Origin: Phallus indusiatus
Lineage: Eukaryota; Basidiomycota; Agaricomycetes; Phallales; Phallaceae
NCBI GenBank assembly: GCA_027605045.1
Contig: JAQFWX010000004.1
Coordinates: forward strand, 372,001 to 436,000
Direction of reading: 5' to 3'
DNA length: 64,000 nt
Shown one piece after another: positions 1 to 11,358 of the stretch. Each line of letters begins with the position of its first letter. Position 1 is the first letter of the stretch. The notes beneath the pieces were generated by a model. The model was given only the letters and a program-made list of their open reading frames with translations, searched no databases and was not told the origin of the DNA. Made by a program: the position numbers and the translations under genes.

Positions 1-3000
1 ACATTCCGAAAATACGAGAGTCTGTTTAAGCAGATCACTGTGAAAGATTTACAGCACGCAGCAGAAAGCGGTCGGAAAGGACTTCCGGTAACAGATCCAA
101 AGATCAAGAAACTGAAGCAACTTATTACTGCAAGTCGAAGGCATGTCATGGGCACGGACGAGAATAAGCAGCGCCTGAGGTCACGTATTTTCGGCATGAC
201 GGCGATGAAAGGGCCACCTTCTTTATGGATAACTGTGAACTTTTCAGATACAAAGGATCCTTTGGTTCAGGTGTTTGCAGGAGCTGATGTTGACATGGAT
301 GATTTAAGCAGATCATCTGATTTGAGCGCGGCAGAGATGACGAAAAATGCGACGGAGAATCCAGTGGCGGCGACGAAAGCTTTCTTTTTCATGATGAAGC
401 TTTTCTTCGAGGTTCTTCTGGGCATCAAAGTGAACACATTCGGACAGCTGAAACGCGAAATGGGTATATTCGGAATAACAGAAAGTTATATCGGTTCTAT
501 CGAAGCCCAAGGAAGGGGTACACTTCACGTTCATCTTTTGATATGGCTGCACGGATCGACCACTGCCGAAGAAATGCAAACGTTGCTTAAAGATGAAGAT
601 TTTCGACGTAGAATGGAGAATTTTATCGCTAAAAATATACGGTCTCATGTTGACGGGTTGGACGAGTTATACCTGAAAACAGAATCATCTAAGCAACTGA
701 AGGTTATGAAGAAAATTGCAACACCGTTCTCACGCCCATTGGATCCTCGTGTACCCGATTTCAAGGAATTGCAAAAGGAGTTTGAATTTGCGTCTGCCAG
801 AGTTCATCATGTCCACAAATGTACACCGGGAACATGTTTAGTAGTGAAAAAGAAAGGAAAGATGTTGTGCAAACGCAGAGCACCTTGGAAACTATCGGCG
901 GATACGCGGGTACACGAAGACGGTGAATGGGAGTCTAAACGCACCTTAAAATGGCTCAACACATGGAACATGACAATGATGCAAACCCTGCGCTCTAATC
1001 ATGACATAAAGATATTGACGAATGCAGGCGGGACAAAGGATATGGCATGGTATATGACAAAATACGCCTTGAAACCAAGCGAATTATGTCATAATATAAT
1101 TGCTCTGCTAGCAACGAGTTATGCCATAAATCAAGAGAACATGAAGAATACGCCAAGCCTTCGTGACGCGAACATCAAAATGCTATCCCAGTGTCTCAAT
1201 ACGCTAGGACGATATCAGGAATTGTCCTCGCATCAAATAGCAGCACATTTAATGGGGTTCGGAGATAGATTTGAATCCCATACGTTCGTTCCAATCCATC
1301 TGCGGTCGTTGATGTGGTCGTGTAAAGAGCAATTCCCCGAACTCAAAGAGTATGTGCATAATAATGTATTGACAATACGGTACTTTTACCTTTAAACATT
1401 TTTAGTTCTACTGTTTACGAATCAGGTCAAGGCGGGAGATCGTTTACAGTGTACGAGGTACGTTCAAACATAGTTCCTTTGTCCAAACGAAAACCAATAT
1501 CAATGCACCGTTTCAGGCGAATGACGATGAAGACATGTTGACATTAAGACCTGATTCTTCGACAGCGGAATCCGAAATGAAGACAGAGCTTCTGGACTAT
1601 ATGAACCGAGGTCACCTGCTCGAATCGTTCAGTTTCTTATTGTTTATGCTAGAAACATATGAAGGAAGAAAGCATACGGTCAAGGAAGAGCAAATCCGTC
1701 ATGCTCGAATACCGTACTTGGATAATCTGGAACTGTATAGAGGACGCGTACGGATTCTGCGAAACATAAACGCGGAGATTATGCCGGACTTTTTGGGGTC
1801 ATGGCCACCGAGAAACAATATGCCAGAATGCCGTGAAATGTATTGTTGTACAATGCTCGCCTTATTGAAGCCTTGGAGATCTTGGGGTGACCTTAAAGAA
1901 GGCTTCGAGACATGGGACGAGGCATTCACGGTTTTCACGTCAAGTTGCAGTCAACGATGTAGGAATATTTTAAATAACATTCAGTTCTACTACGACAGTC
2001 AGGATACCGCAGCGACGAACAGAGATAGTAATGGTCAGGACGACGGTGGTGATTTAGGAACGGACGCAGTCGAATCCGAGTCACTCGAGAGACAAGAACA
2101 TTTATCTCCAGATGCGGCTCGTGGATGGATTGACCGTTGGGAAGACCCGTCCAGGGCCAAGGAGGTGCAATTCGGGGAGAATGCGGTACGAATAGCTATG
2201 GCGAAGGGAGTCTTTCACAACGAGGAAATCACGTCTCGAGAGTTCCGGTGCCCTTCCAGTAAAATCACAACAAATATGCTCGAGATGGTCCCTCAGTGGA
2301 GAATAGCCGTGAAAACAGCCATGGGTTCAAGCGATGTCGGAAACGAGGATGGGGAAAGTGACGTCGACATTGACATAGTGGATGATATTGCCGAACCGAT
2401 GGACATATCTCCAGAAATTTGCATCGATGAGCACAGCGTTAGGCGGACATCTGAATTAGAAACGATGACGGAACATTTAACAGAGGATCAAATGAGAGCT
2501 TACTCATTAGTGGCTAGGCATTTGGAGGGGTATCTTCGTGGGGAGGGGAAGCAGCTGCTGATGTTGTTAATGGGTGCCGGCGGTGTAGGTAAATCGGTTG
2601 TTATCAAGGCAATAGAAGACATGTTTCACAACAAAGGACAAGCCCGTTTGCTTGCGAAGACAGGAACCAGCGGTGTAGCGGCATCACATATACAAGGTGT
2701 CACACTCCATTTCTGGGCCGGACTTTCAATCGGTAAACCACCTCGCAACGGTGCTTTGCGCCCAAGCAGCGTGGCTATCGTAAAGAGAAGGAAAAAGAAT
2801 ATCGAAGACACCCGCTATTTGATTATTGATGAAGTGTCAATGTTGACATCGCAAAACCTCGGAATTTTGTCCAAGATTGTAGCCGACATACACGATCCGA
2901 TGGGAGAAAATCGCGATATGCCCTTTGGGGGTAAATTGAACGTTATTTTGGTCGGAGATTTTCATCAGTTTCCACCTATAGTGGCGAAACTAGCACTGTA

Positions 3001-4070
3001 TCGGGCAGAGGCATCGGATGATACATGGGCTGAAATCGGAAAATCCATCTTCTCGAACTTCAGAACGGCGGTAGTGTTGAAGAAACAGATGCGATCGATA
3101 GATCCTGAATGGTCCGATCTTCTGGAAAGGGTCAGATACTGTAACACTACAGACGATGACGGGAACACGGTTGATCGTCTTACATTGACAAACCCAGAAT
3201 GTCCCAAGACAGATTTTGACGAAGAGCCTTGGAACCGCGCAGTCCTCATAACGTCACGCAGAGCCGTACGCGATGCTTGGAACAAGGCCATGATTAAAAA
3301 AATTTCGGGCAAGGAAAGTAAAACGGTCTTGGTGTGTCCAAGTAACGATTACATAGGAAAAAGGAAAATTGCTTTAAACCAAGAGGAAGTTGAGGCGAAC
3401 AAAAGACATGAAAGCGAATGGAAATTACCGTCGTCACTGGAGCTTTTTGAAGGAATGCGTAATAATAACATTCAATATAGCAGTCGAATCCCAACTCGCT
3501 AACGGAATCATCGGCACACTGGAAAAGATATACTTAGACCCTCGTGAAAACCCGGTGGCCGACGATACACACTATCACCACTTAACATTCAAACCTGTCT
3601 TACTGTTATTCCGCCCCGATCATTATCACGGTAAAGACTTCAATCACTTACCGAACGGAGTTATCCCTGTAGAGGCTTCCAAACTAACGCACCGTGTGGA
3701 ACTGCGAAACGGACAGAAAATAGTCATTCATCGAGAACAGTTCGCGGTTATGGCAGCATACGCTTTTACGGACTATAAAAGTCAAGGCCAAACAATCAGT
3801 CCCGTGATTATCGACATAGCAAAGCCACCGACCGGTAGACTCACACCATTCAACGCCTACGTAGCACTTTCAAGATCTAAAAGTCGCGAAGATACAAGGT
3901 TGCTGAGAGCATGCGATATGAAGATCTTCAAACCACGATCTGACAAAGACGACGGCTTGAGATCATTCGACGCCCGGCTAGCTACGATGGACGAAGAAAG
4001 TAGACAAGTCTTTGAAGGTACGCTCAAACGACTTTCTTGTGAGACCAGCAAAAGTAATGACTTGGGATAA
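1..4070 (+). pseudogene. Helitron Rep-helicase (RepHel), interrupted and partial
   Basis: Encodes the replicase-helicase that nicks and unwinds DNA during Helitron rolling-circle transposition. The first block (1-1395, frame open to the window edge) is the Helitron_like_N/Rep domain. It shows the HUH motif in GTLHVHLLIW (about 517-546) and a paired-tyrosine motif in WYMTKYALKP (about 1047-1076). The second block (1535-3502) begins with the usual linker and continues into PIF1 helicase: Walker A MGAGGVGKS (about 2570), Walker B IIDEVSM (about 2821) and motif GDFHQFPP (about 2956). The third block (about 3460-4070) carries the C-terminal helicase motifs, YKSQGQT and NAYVALSRSK. The first gap could be one or two introns. 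Between blocks two and three the frame shifts near 3455-3470, inside FEGMR/VIITFN, with no intron visible, so the protein is probably dead. Confidence 0.85.
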
Positions 4071-4745
4071 CAGAAAGTCAGGGTCTAAAAGGGTCGGTTT
4101 CGTCCTGTCAACAGGCATGATACTGGAACGTCGAGCGAGGACGAACACTTCCTCCGTGCCAACATGCATTGGGATAGGAAATCTAAACGACATGGATGTG
4201 ACCGGTGACATGTGAGACGTTACACGAGCTAGTGAACAATACGAATAGATCTAAAATTAGAGTCGCGTTAACTATACACACACAACATCAAACACAAATA
4301 AGCGTGAGGTGGAAGCAAATTCTACGGACAGTGTGAGCCCTTGCTGGATGCAAGGGAATATTTGTCCGAGGACCAACTTGGATGAGCTGGAGAAGAACAG
4401 AGAAGCAGCAGCGGCATGCCTTTGACCCCTACCGAATTTAACTCTGGGTGCGAACGGCTTTGAGTGCTTTAATTGAGGATCACGGCGAACAGTTTGTCAT
4501 TCGTTCTAATTCGTCATATCCTTCGTAAAACACTGCGTCTCAACAACACGCAACCCAGCAAACAATTACCGTCTCTGTATACTTCGAGAGAATGGATTCT
4601 GCTGTAATTAATCGGTTTTGGCGAGGATGCTAGTTGGTGCGCAAGTGATAGGATCAGTAGCGTTACAGTACGCAGTTTAGTGGAGTGGGACGGCCGCCGC
4701 AAGCGGGCCCGGCCCCTTAAAGCTTGGGCTCAGCCTCCTAAAGTT
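1..4745 (+). mobile_element. Helitron rolling-circle transposon, 3' part, decayed
   Basis: The left border lies outside the window, because the reading frame is open from base 1. The coding part holds an HUH Rep domain followed by a PIF1-type helicase, the arrangement unique to Helitrons. After the last coding stop (4070) come about 600 bp of non-coding sequence. A GC-rich hairpin-like stretch sits at about 4691-4713, where GGCCG and CCGC pair with GCGG and CGGCC around a short bulge, and CTAA follows at about 4737. Helitrons end in a hairpin followed by CTRR, so this is my best guess for the 3' end. The spacing is longer than usual and the base after CTAA is A rather than T, so the border is uncertain. 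Confidence 0.6.
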
Positions 4746-4848
4746 TACATCCGCCCATCGGAAGAAATTTACAATATTTTATAGGTGAAACTGAAAATTT
4801 CATTTACTTATCGTAATTTTCGGATATTCCTTTCATGTTTTTTTCGAC
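4216..4848. other. Non-coding 3' flank of the Helitron
   Basis: No coding region is supported. It holds the Helitron 3' untranslated tail and the GC-rich hairpin at about 4691-4713 described with the element. Confidence 0.5.
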
Positions 4849-6031
4849 ATGATATTCCTGACTTTCATAAATTATCTCGCAAAGAAATCGCTTCGGAAAT
4901 TCTCTCGCTCGCACAGCCCTCTACGTTTTAATCGGCTTTTCCAATCCGTCTGTACCCGCAGGATGCCTCTTAGCAGACTATCAACAAGATCTGCACCAAA
5001 ATGGACATTACAATATCTCGACCTACTCGGGATCGAGATGATCCACATGTCCCCCGAACCTTTTTTTGGTTATGAAAGTCTCGACCAACTTCCAGAGCCT
5101 TAGTTTATTTATCCACAACTTGAAGAAATATTAAACAGGGAGATTGAAGAACTCGAGAGACCGCCTTCAGAGGATTATCTAGTCCGAGATTTTCTGCATA
5201 TGATCTCTCTCTCGGAGTTGAGGAGCGTCGCCCGCAACTTCTCAAAAACTGTTATGATGTATATGGGGTATTTGGGTCTTCCTCAAAGTGAAGCTTGTTT
5301 TTCGATACAAGAACAGACTGCTGTTCCGGGACATTCGAGTTCTCCGGTCAATGAGCGCAAGACTGGGACACCCCATGATCTAGCTCTAATGGACAAATTC
5401 TACACTTTGCTCCTCCTTTTCGTTCCATATAAGCGGCCCACACTAGAGCCTGAGAGCGAACGGTGTCTCTCTTGGCCTCATGCGCAGGTTGTCGCCCGTG
5501 CATTCGGCGCATACAACGACAACGTCACAAACGGTCTAGAACATACTTACATGCGGGGGGATCAATCAGACCCATTAATGGCAAATTTGTTGAAAACTGA
5601 AAACTTTAACATGGTTAGTGAAATTTTATGCTGCATTTAAAAGAGAATATACAAAAAAAGCTAAAATCTACGTAGGTGATCCCGGCATTTACTTTCATCA
5701 ACTCAACGCCTTGCTTTTATCTCATCCCTATAAGTTATTCTTTTGCATCCGCAGTATCACGCCAGGTGAAACCTCCTCACCCCACATACGTTTTTTACTG
5801 CCCAGCTCCGGTCACGTTCAAACTCCTTGGGATGCATATTGCATACTTATCCTGAAAATGTTCGAGGCTTTCAAGCGTTTCGTCCCGAAAAATTTCACTG
5901 AAGTATGCCGGTTCTCAACACCTAATACGGCCATTCCAGCGTCCATCGTTCCAGACTGTCCCCAAGGCTTTGTATGGAACGAAATTGCAGAATTCTTTCA
6001 AGATGTCGTACGAAATCCCCAACACCCTTGA
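4849..6031 (+). pseudogene. PD-(D/E)XK-like basidiomycete protein, copy 1, with nonsense codon
   Basis: Three blocks (about 4963-5103, 5104-5610 and about 5750-6031) align with the minus-strand gene at 9298-8400. Shared stretches include MSPE-FFG, FIYPQL-EIL, YLVRDF and WPHAQVVA. The likely start is the ATG at 4963. A TAG at 5101-5103 stands where the paralog has CAG (Gln) just before FIYPQL, so this copy is truncated. An intron starts right after ENFNM (gttagt, about 5611) at the same place as in the paralog. The family resembles a common basidiomycete group with a D...(E/D)xK nuclease-like core. The paralog reads LLFAEDKR, but this copy reads LLFVPYKR and so has also lost the acidic residues. 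No function is assigned beyond this fold guess. Confidence 0.6.
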
Positions 6032-6264
6032 GTTTCATGATTATTAAGTACTCACGCAAGAGTATATATTTTGGATGGAGCGATGAAGGTATTGATGACG
6101 CTAGAGGAAGCAATGAAGATCGATATTTCTTTTGCCTTTTTGAGCTGTTTAACTTTTTGCATCTTTTTCATTCTTTTTCCTATTGTAAGTGAACTACGAA
6201 TTCTATTCTTCGCTGATATGGTTCAACAATGACGTCGTCAGATATAGAGCAGTAATACTAAGAA

Positions 6265-7712
6265 TTAATCCCTCCCCTGGTGATACAAACTCAAGCTTGA
6301 TAGTAACGTATCCAACTCATCTGTAGTTCGAATTTTCTCAGATGGTACCTGAACACCTGCCTCTCCCGCATCTCTGAAAATAGAATCGATAACCTCTGCT
6401 GCCCCGCTCAGGTGAAGAACCCAACAAAGTGCTCGATGAAGTGCAATCAATTCGGGGTCTGGCATAGGTCGAGGTAGTGTACGAATCTTGTCGTCATCTT
6501 TGGGTATAAGGTCCTGTACAGCAGATTCTATCCCACGATCTTTGAAATTGATCCGATAGTTGATGGGATGCCCGGATGGCTTAGAAATCCAATCAGGGAA
6601 GTCGTCGGGACGTACTACGTCGATGTCATAAGCATCTGCGGTTACATTACCATCGGCATCGACCTGTACGTAAATGTTAGGAAGGAAAAGATGGGGCGGA
6701 ATGTGTATACTACGAGTGACTTACGACAGGTTTAAGGGTCCAGGCGAAATTGCCCCATGCGTCGTGAAAAACTTGCCACAGAAGTATCCCATTAACAGGG
6801 GTATCCAGTTTCTCTACAACACTCTGGGTGCGCTTCTCGTCCCATCCAACATAATGCCTTAGAATGTCCCATGTCGCTAGAGATCCCTTGTCCTATATCA
6901 GGGATGATCATGAGTAAGGAAAAATCAGCCGCAGGGTCAAAATGGAGGGCCTCACTGTTTGAGGATCAAAAACTCCTACGGCACGATTGATAATATGGGA
7001 ATTTTCTACGGTACCAGTCTTCGCTTTGGGGGGAGCAGCTGGCTTATAGTAAACCTCAGTGATCGGGCACTGATAACCCTCTCGCAATCTAACCTATCCA
7101 CTCATTAGCAAGGAACATTTCGAGAAAAGAGAATAAATACAAGTTTAGCCATTTTCGAATCACGATTTGCGGGAAGAGAATCAAGGCTATATGCAGTGTG
7201 TTCATGGTAAGTTGGAGTGGCGGCTTCGCTCGGTGGAAAGTCAGCGGAAGTGCGATTACCCTTGACTTCAACGAGATAAAGAGATTATTAATCAGGATCT
7301 GATAAAAGATGATATCGAACGTACATGGGAGTAAGAGATATCGCAACCATGTGTTTGATAGGTCGACCAGTGTGCTAGTATCATCACAATTAACAATTGC
7401 CCCCGCCACATATCTTTGTCCATATTCACTTGGCGCACATTCCAGCATTGTTTTTGCTAATTTATATGGGTCGACACGTTCGGAATTTTTAGATACAGCT
7501 AGGTCGGAAAGATGGGGAATCAATCGGCTTTGGTCCTCTTCGAAGGACGCTAGTCTTCTTAGAGCTCTTTGCAGTAAGCTATTGGTAGAAGTATTGCCTT
7601 TTGCTTCAAGCACTGCTTGCTTGAGTAGTACCTCAATGGAAGAAATTGAGGTGAAAGTACCAGCCGACAGTAGACTGGCAAGAGAATCGGACCTCTGGTG
7701 GGTGGCAGCCAT
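6265..7712 (-). CDS. HNH-nuclease-domain protein (fungal type)
   Basis: Minus-strand gene with several exons. The N-terminal exon starts MAATHQRSDSLASLLSAG at 7712 and encodes a mostly helical region. After a roughly 200-bp stretch of intron or poor coding, an exon around 7090-6960 reads REGYQCPITE and then NSHIINRAVG. This is the CxxT...HI-NR signature of the HNH domain in basidiomycete HNH proteins. The next exon (about 6890-6730) reads DKGSLATWDILRHYVGWDE and FHDAWGNFAW. The last (about 6670-6265) runs from YVQVDADGNVT to LYHQGRD and a TAA stop. Fungal proteins of this class are large multigene families of unknown biological role; HNH domains cut DNA or RNA. Splice sites were inferred by eye. 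No disabling mutation was seen. Confidence 0.75.
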
Positions 7713-7738
7713 ATTGGTGATGGTTCGAAGATGAGCAG

Positions 7739-8400
7739 AGTTTACAAATTACTTCCGTAGCCTAACATAAGCGAACCGCTGCCCCCTCCGACTTCCCTCC
7801 TCTGCACGCAGCTGCACGGCGGAAGGTGCAGGTGAAAGACGAACGGGGACTGCCTGCAAAAGCGTGAATTTAACTGGGTAGGATGGGGTAGAACATCAGT
7901 AAACGAGTACCCAAATTATAATCACACTACAAGTCCTTTATAGGGACCATAACCTGCGTAGTGTTTGTAACAATTATGAATCCTCTTACAAGCTGCTAAT
8001 ATACTACTTGCATATAATCAATTCTAAGTGAAGCGCTACTGAAGGTAACTTTGATTGTATCGGCGGGGTTCGGACAGATTTCTAGGAGCTGGAGAAAGAG
8101 ACACACTTACACACCATAACCCTTACTAATGTGCGGAATGCTTCGAAGTTCGCCGTCACTCTTCTCAATTTTCGTATAAATAGTGTAACTTTCGTTGTAT
8201 TCATCTTCTGCTCAGCTATTCATCAATATTCATCCATCATCAATAGCCTACTGAGGAGTACTAAGTACTGAAGTGTTCATTGTCGCATCTATTTAATGTT
8301 TCCCCACTTTTTTTTGTAAGAACATCTTCACTCTCAAGTCTGTTTAATACATTTAGCTATTCATCAATACTGAGGGTGCATCTTTGCTCTTAGCTGCCCG
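7739..8400. other. Intergenic region with an orphan core promoter
   Basis: No gene is supported. A plus-strand TATA-like box, TATAAATA, sits near 8175. Downstream, the phrase AGCTATTCATCAATA occurs twice, near 8214 and 8359. The next coding material downstream is the minus-strand pseudogene, so this promoter points antisense to it. Confidence 0.3.
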
Positions 8401-9298
8401 CTCTATGTCCGTCATTTCTCGGCAGGAACGAAATGCTTGAAGGCCTGGAACATCTTCAGGACAAGGATGCGATTTTCGTTTGACAGCATTCCTGATTTAT
8501 CCACTGGCGCAGGGCAACAGAAAAAGCGGGTAGGGTGAGGGGGTATCTCTCCACGGGCAACGGCGGATGCCAGTGAAGAGGTGATCGGGACTAGGTACCA
8601 ACATGGTGCTGGCCCAATGAAAGAGAATACTGGGAAGACCTATATCCAAGGTTATTAACTTTGCGTTGAAGGCATAGCCCACGAACCATGCCAAAATTCT
8701 CAGCTCTGAAAAAATTGACCGCCGACGAGTCGGTCTTCGACGCTTCGAGGGTGTTCATATTGAATGCACTCAACCCGTGGGCGACGACCTGCGCATGTGG
8801 CCAGGAGGGGTTCACTTTACTGCCTGCAGTAGGTAATAACCGTTTATCTTCAGCAAAAAGAAGGAGGAGACGTGTGTTTAGAAGACCCAAGTCAGGACGT
8901 GCCGTGGTTTTTCGGCCATTCATTTGAAAATCAGTCGTATGCTGGACCGATATTTCAATTCCATCCTCAGAAAGACCTTGGTATCCCATGTAGGTCAATA
9001 AAGCCTTTGCTAAATCATCCATGGTGCTTTCCCGGGCACCTTCATTCGCTGCACGTATCATCCGGAATAAGTCTCGGACAAGAAAATCCCGTGGACGCGG
9101 TCCATCGTCGACATCTACTCCCGCGGTCAGAATTTCTGCGAGCTGCGGGTATATGAACTGAGGGGTTGGAAGTTCGCTGAGCTCCTTGCAACCGAAAAAC
9201 TTCTCGGGGGACATTTCTTCCACGCTGATCTTGAGTCTTTTGAGGTCATTCATGGACCAATGTCTAGAAGATTTGGATGGAATGCAGTGTGGACGCAT
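8400..9298 (-). pseudogene. PD-(D/E)XK-like basidiomycete protein, copy 2, C-terminus broken
   Basis: Paralog of the gene at 4.96-6.03 kb on the opposite strand. The frame can begin at the ATG at 9298 (MRPHCIPSKSSRHWS) and runs intact to ENFGM near 8690. It contains MSPEKFFG, FIYPQLAEIL, RPDLGLLNTR, LLLLFAEDKR and PSWPHAQVVAHGL. The pattern RPDLG...FAEDKR followed by AQVVAxxLxAF looks like the D-(E/D)xK core of PD-(D/E)XK nuclease-like domains. That is my inference; no such activity is shown. After the conserved intron donor (gttcgt) the last exon aligns with copy 1 (RCPWRDTPSP...LFLLPCASG). It then hits TAA, and the conserved LKMFQAFKHFVP is found in another frame, so a frameshift separates them. 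The N-terminal domain alone could still be expressed. Confidence 0.55.
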
Positions 9299-9498
9299 CC
9301 TGATGCTGGACCGACACCATGGGATTAGGGAGGAGGACTTGTGAATTTGACGTGAAACACGCGAGTTAATGCCAAAACCTGCACGAGCGAAGGAGAACAT
9401 GCTTGCTTTACGAGCTGCAGAGAACGATAAGGCGAAGGATATAGCGATGTTGACTCGATCTAACCATGCTTCGCTGCTCCGAGTCGAGCTCCGCAAGA

Positions 9499-10226
9499 CC
9501 TCCGTGTAAAATCCGCACGACTGAGTTCATATTAATGATTGGTGTCAATTGGATGTACTTAGAGAGACAATCTCAATAAATGTATTTTTTGGGACTTCAG
9601 ACTCAAACTTAAGCTGCCCCAGAGTCCACCAATATCTTCAGGTCAATTCATATCTTCGCCTTTGCGCCAAATCCCTGCAACCATTCTCTGAACAGAGTTG
9701 ACTCCGGTCATTCTAGCAAGAGTCTAATTACATATATTGAAATAGGACGAAATAGGAGTAACTATCAGAAAATTCTGTCAGGACGACACCTGTTCGTACT
9801 ATTCTAGTATATACTTCATTTTATGCCACTCCGCTTCGTAGTGCTAGTGTCCTGGTGCTATGCCGGATCAGTTGTCGACTAGTCTGCCAGGTACTTGATT
9901 TGCATAGCTTTAACAAGTCAAGCATCAATGCATCACTTGTGAATTATATACTTAACCTTGAAAAGCATTGTGTCGTGGGAGTGGCATTCGGCGAGTCACA
10001 TACGTAAGCGCTACGAATCGGATCCATCTGTTAATAGGATTTGAATGTAGTCTTTCATCAGTGTTTCAATCCCATCTGAGGGACCATGCAAAACGGAATT
10101 AGCTCGTAGTGTACCGCCGTTGTATGTCAAGCATGTCAAACCTGAGACGGCATATAAGCTGAGCATAGCAGTGCTTCTTGAAGGACAGTTTTTTCGACCA
10201 ACATTCGTCACGTCGCCTTAAACACG
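9499..10226. other. Intergenic region, no gene seen
   Basis: AT-rich sequence between the copy-2 pseudogene and family F copy 1. I see no supported coding region or RNA gene. Confidence 0.4.
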
Positions 10227-11208
10227 ATGTCAGATTCTGAAAGACCCCCGGAAGTTTGCAGTCCAAACCAAGCAACTTCACAAACCTCGAAGAACGTCCC
10301 ACTGCAACCTAGCCTGGAGAACTCCGATCAAGATACAGCATCGTTTTATGGAAGGTTAGTTCAGTTGGTATTTTTGAAGGCAGCAAGCGGTTTACTAATG
10401 CACCGCTCACGATCAGCCTATTTGACCAAGCAGGTTATCCTTCTGAGACGTTTTGCAGGATGACAGACAGTTTATTCTTCTACGTTGATTACAACTGCGT
10501 CCATTACAGAGGAACGAATGCCATGGAACCTGAAAAGATGGCTTGGGAGCTTGCTGCATTAGGCCAAGATGCCAAAGCGGTCAGCTCAATTCAGGAACCA
10601 TTTTGATTTTCTTAGACTAAAACATGATTAGTGCGAATTGCTTAAAAAAGAACTTTTGCCAGCATATGATAGTTTTGGAATACCTTACACTGTAAGTGAG
10701 ATGCAATTTGATTGATGTTGAACTTAGGAATGGTGGCAGTTAAACAAAAGCGGAGGACCAGTTCTGGACAGAAGGGGCTACTTGCAGGGAATGGAACACC
10801 TGTTTGTGGATCTCTCAGCTTGAAGACATCGAGATACTGATTCCAGTCCTGCGAGTCATTACTTTCTATCGCAAAGTATTTGAATAGTCAAGTTTTCACA
10901 AACCTGATAGCCTTCTTCCGGACTCGCCGACGCTTCGAATACGCGCAAGTACACCTATACCAAGATCTGCGTTTCCAGCATACCCTGATTACGGGAGAAG
11001 AAGTATTTACATCTCTTGGAGAACACAGACATTGGCCAGGCTTCAAGAGACGGATAAAGTTACACCGTCCCGCTCAGCCCCCCAACCTTCGAGGTCTACC
11101 CCACGAGTGGAGAGTAAAGAGTCACAAGCTGGTCGGAAGGTCGCGAACGCGGTAGTCAAGGTCAGTGGGGCCGCGTTAAAGGCGTTCATAAATGGCATGT
11201 TGTCGTAG
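10227..11208 (+). pseudogene. Family F gene, copy 1, disrupted by internal inversion
   Basis: Member of a local three-copy family. The ATG at 10227 (MSDSERPPEV) leads to DTASFYGR. After an intron comes LFDQAGYPSETFCRM-DSLFF and MEPEKMAWE (about 10415-10600), then ELLPAYDSFGIPYT ending at a gtaagt donor (about 10693). The acceptor (cttag, about 10728) is followed by LNKSGGPVLDRRGYL. The frame then breaks: from 10786 to 10944 the expected next exon pieces (LRVFEASASPEEGYQ and LDVFKLRDPQTG) lie on the minus strand. The plus frame resumes at PIPRSAFPAYPDYGRR and runs to ALKAFINGMLS and TAG at 11208. The domain looks like the fungal DUF7514 type (LFD-xG-P...PEKM), a tentative match. Function unknown. 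Confidence 0.75.
10780..10950. other. Small inversion bounded by 6-bp inverted repeats
   Basis: ACTTGC at 10780-10785 and its reverse complement GCAAGT at 10945-10950 bound a 159-bp segment whose coding content lies on the opposite strand from its gene. The two family F paralogs have the same segment in the collinear orientation. A single flip between the hexamers therefore explains the break exactly. Confidence 0.8.
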
Positions 11209-11358
11209 AGGACCTTGAAATAGTAAATATAATTTGACCAAGGGGCTGAACTTCATGCCGAAAAGGTTTTGGATGAGAGACGTTCACCCTGTGACTTGTT
11301 TAATGTCACACAGAGTCACGTGTTGAATGACTAAGCAGAACTTGGTTCTCTACCGGCA

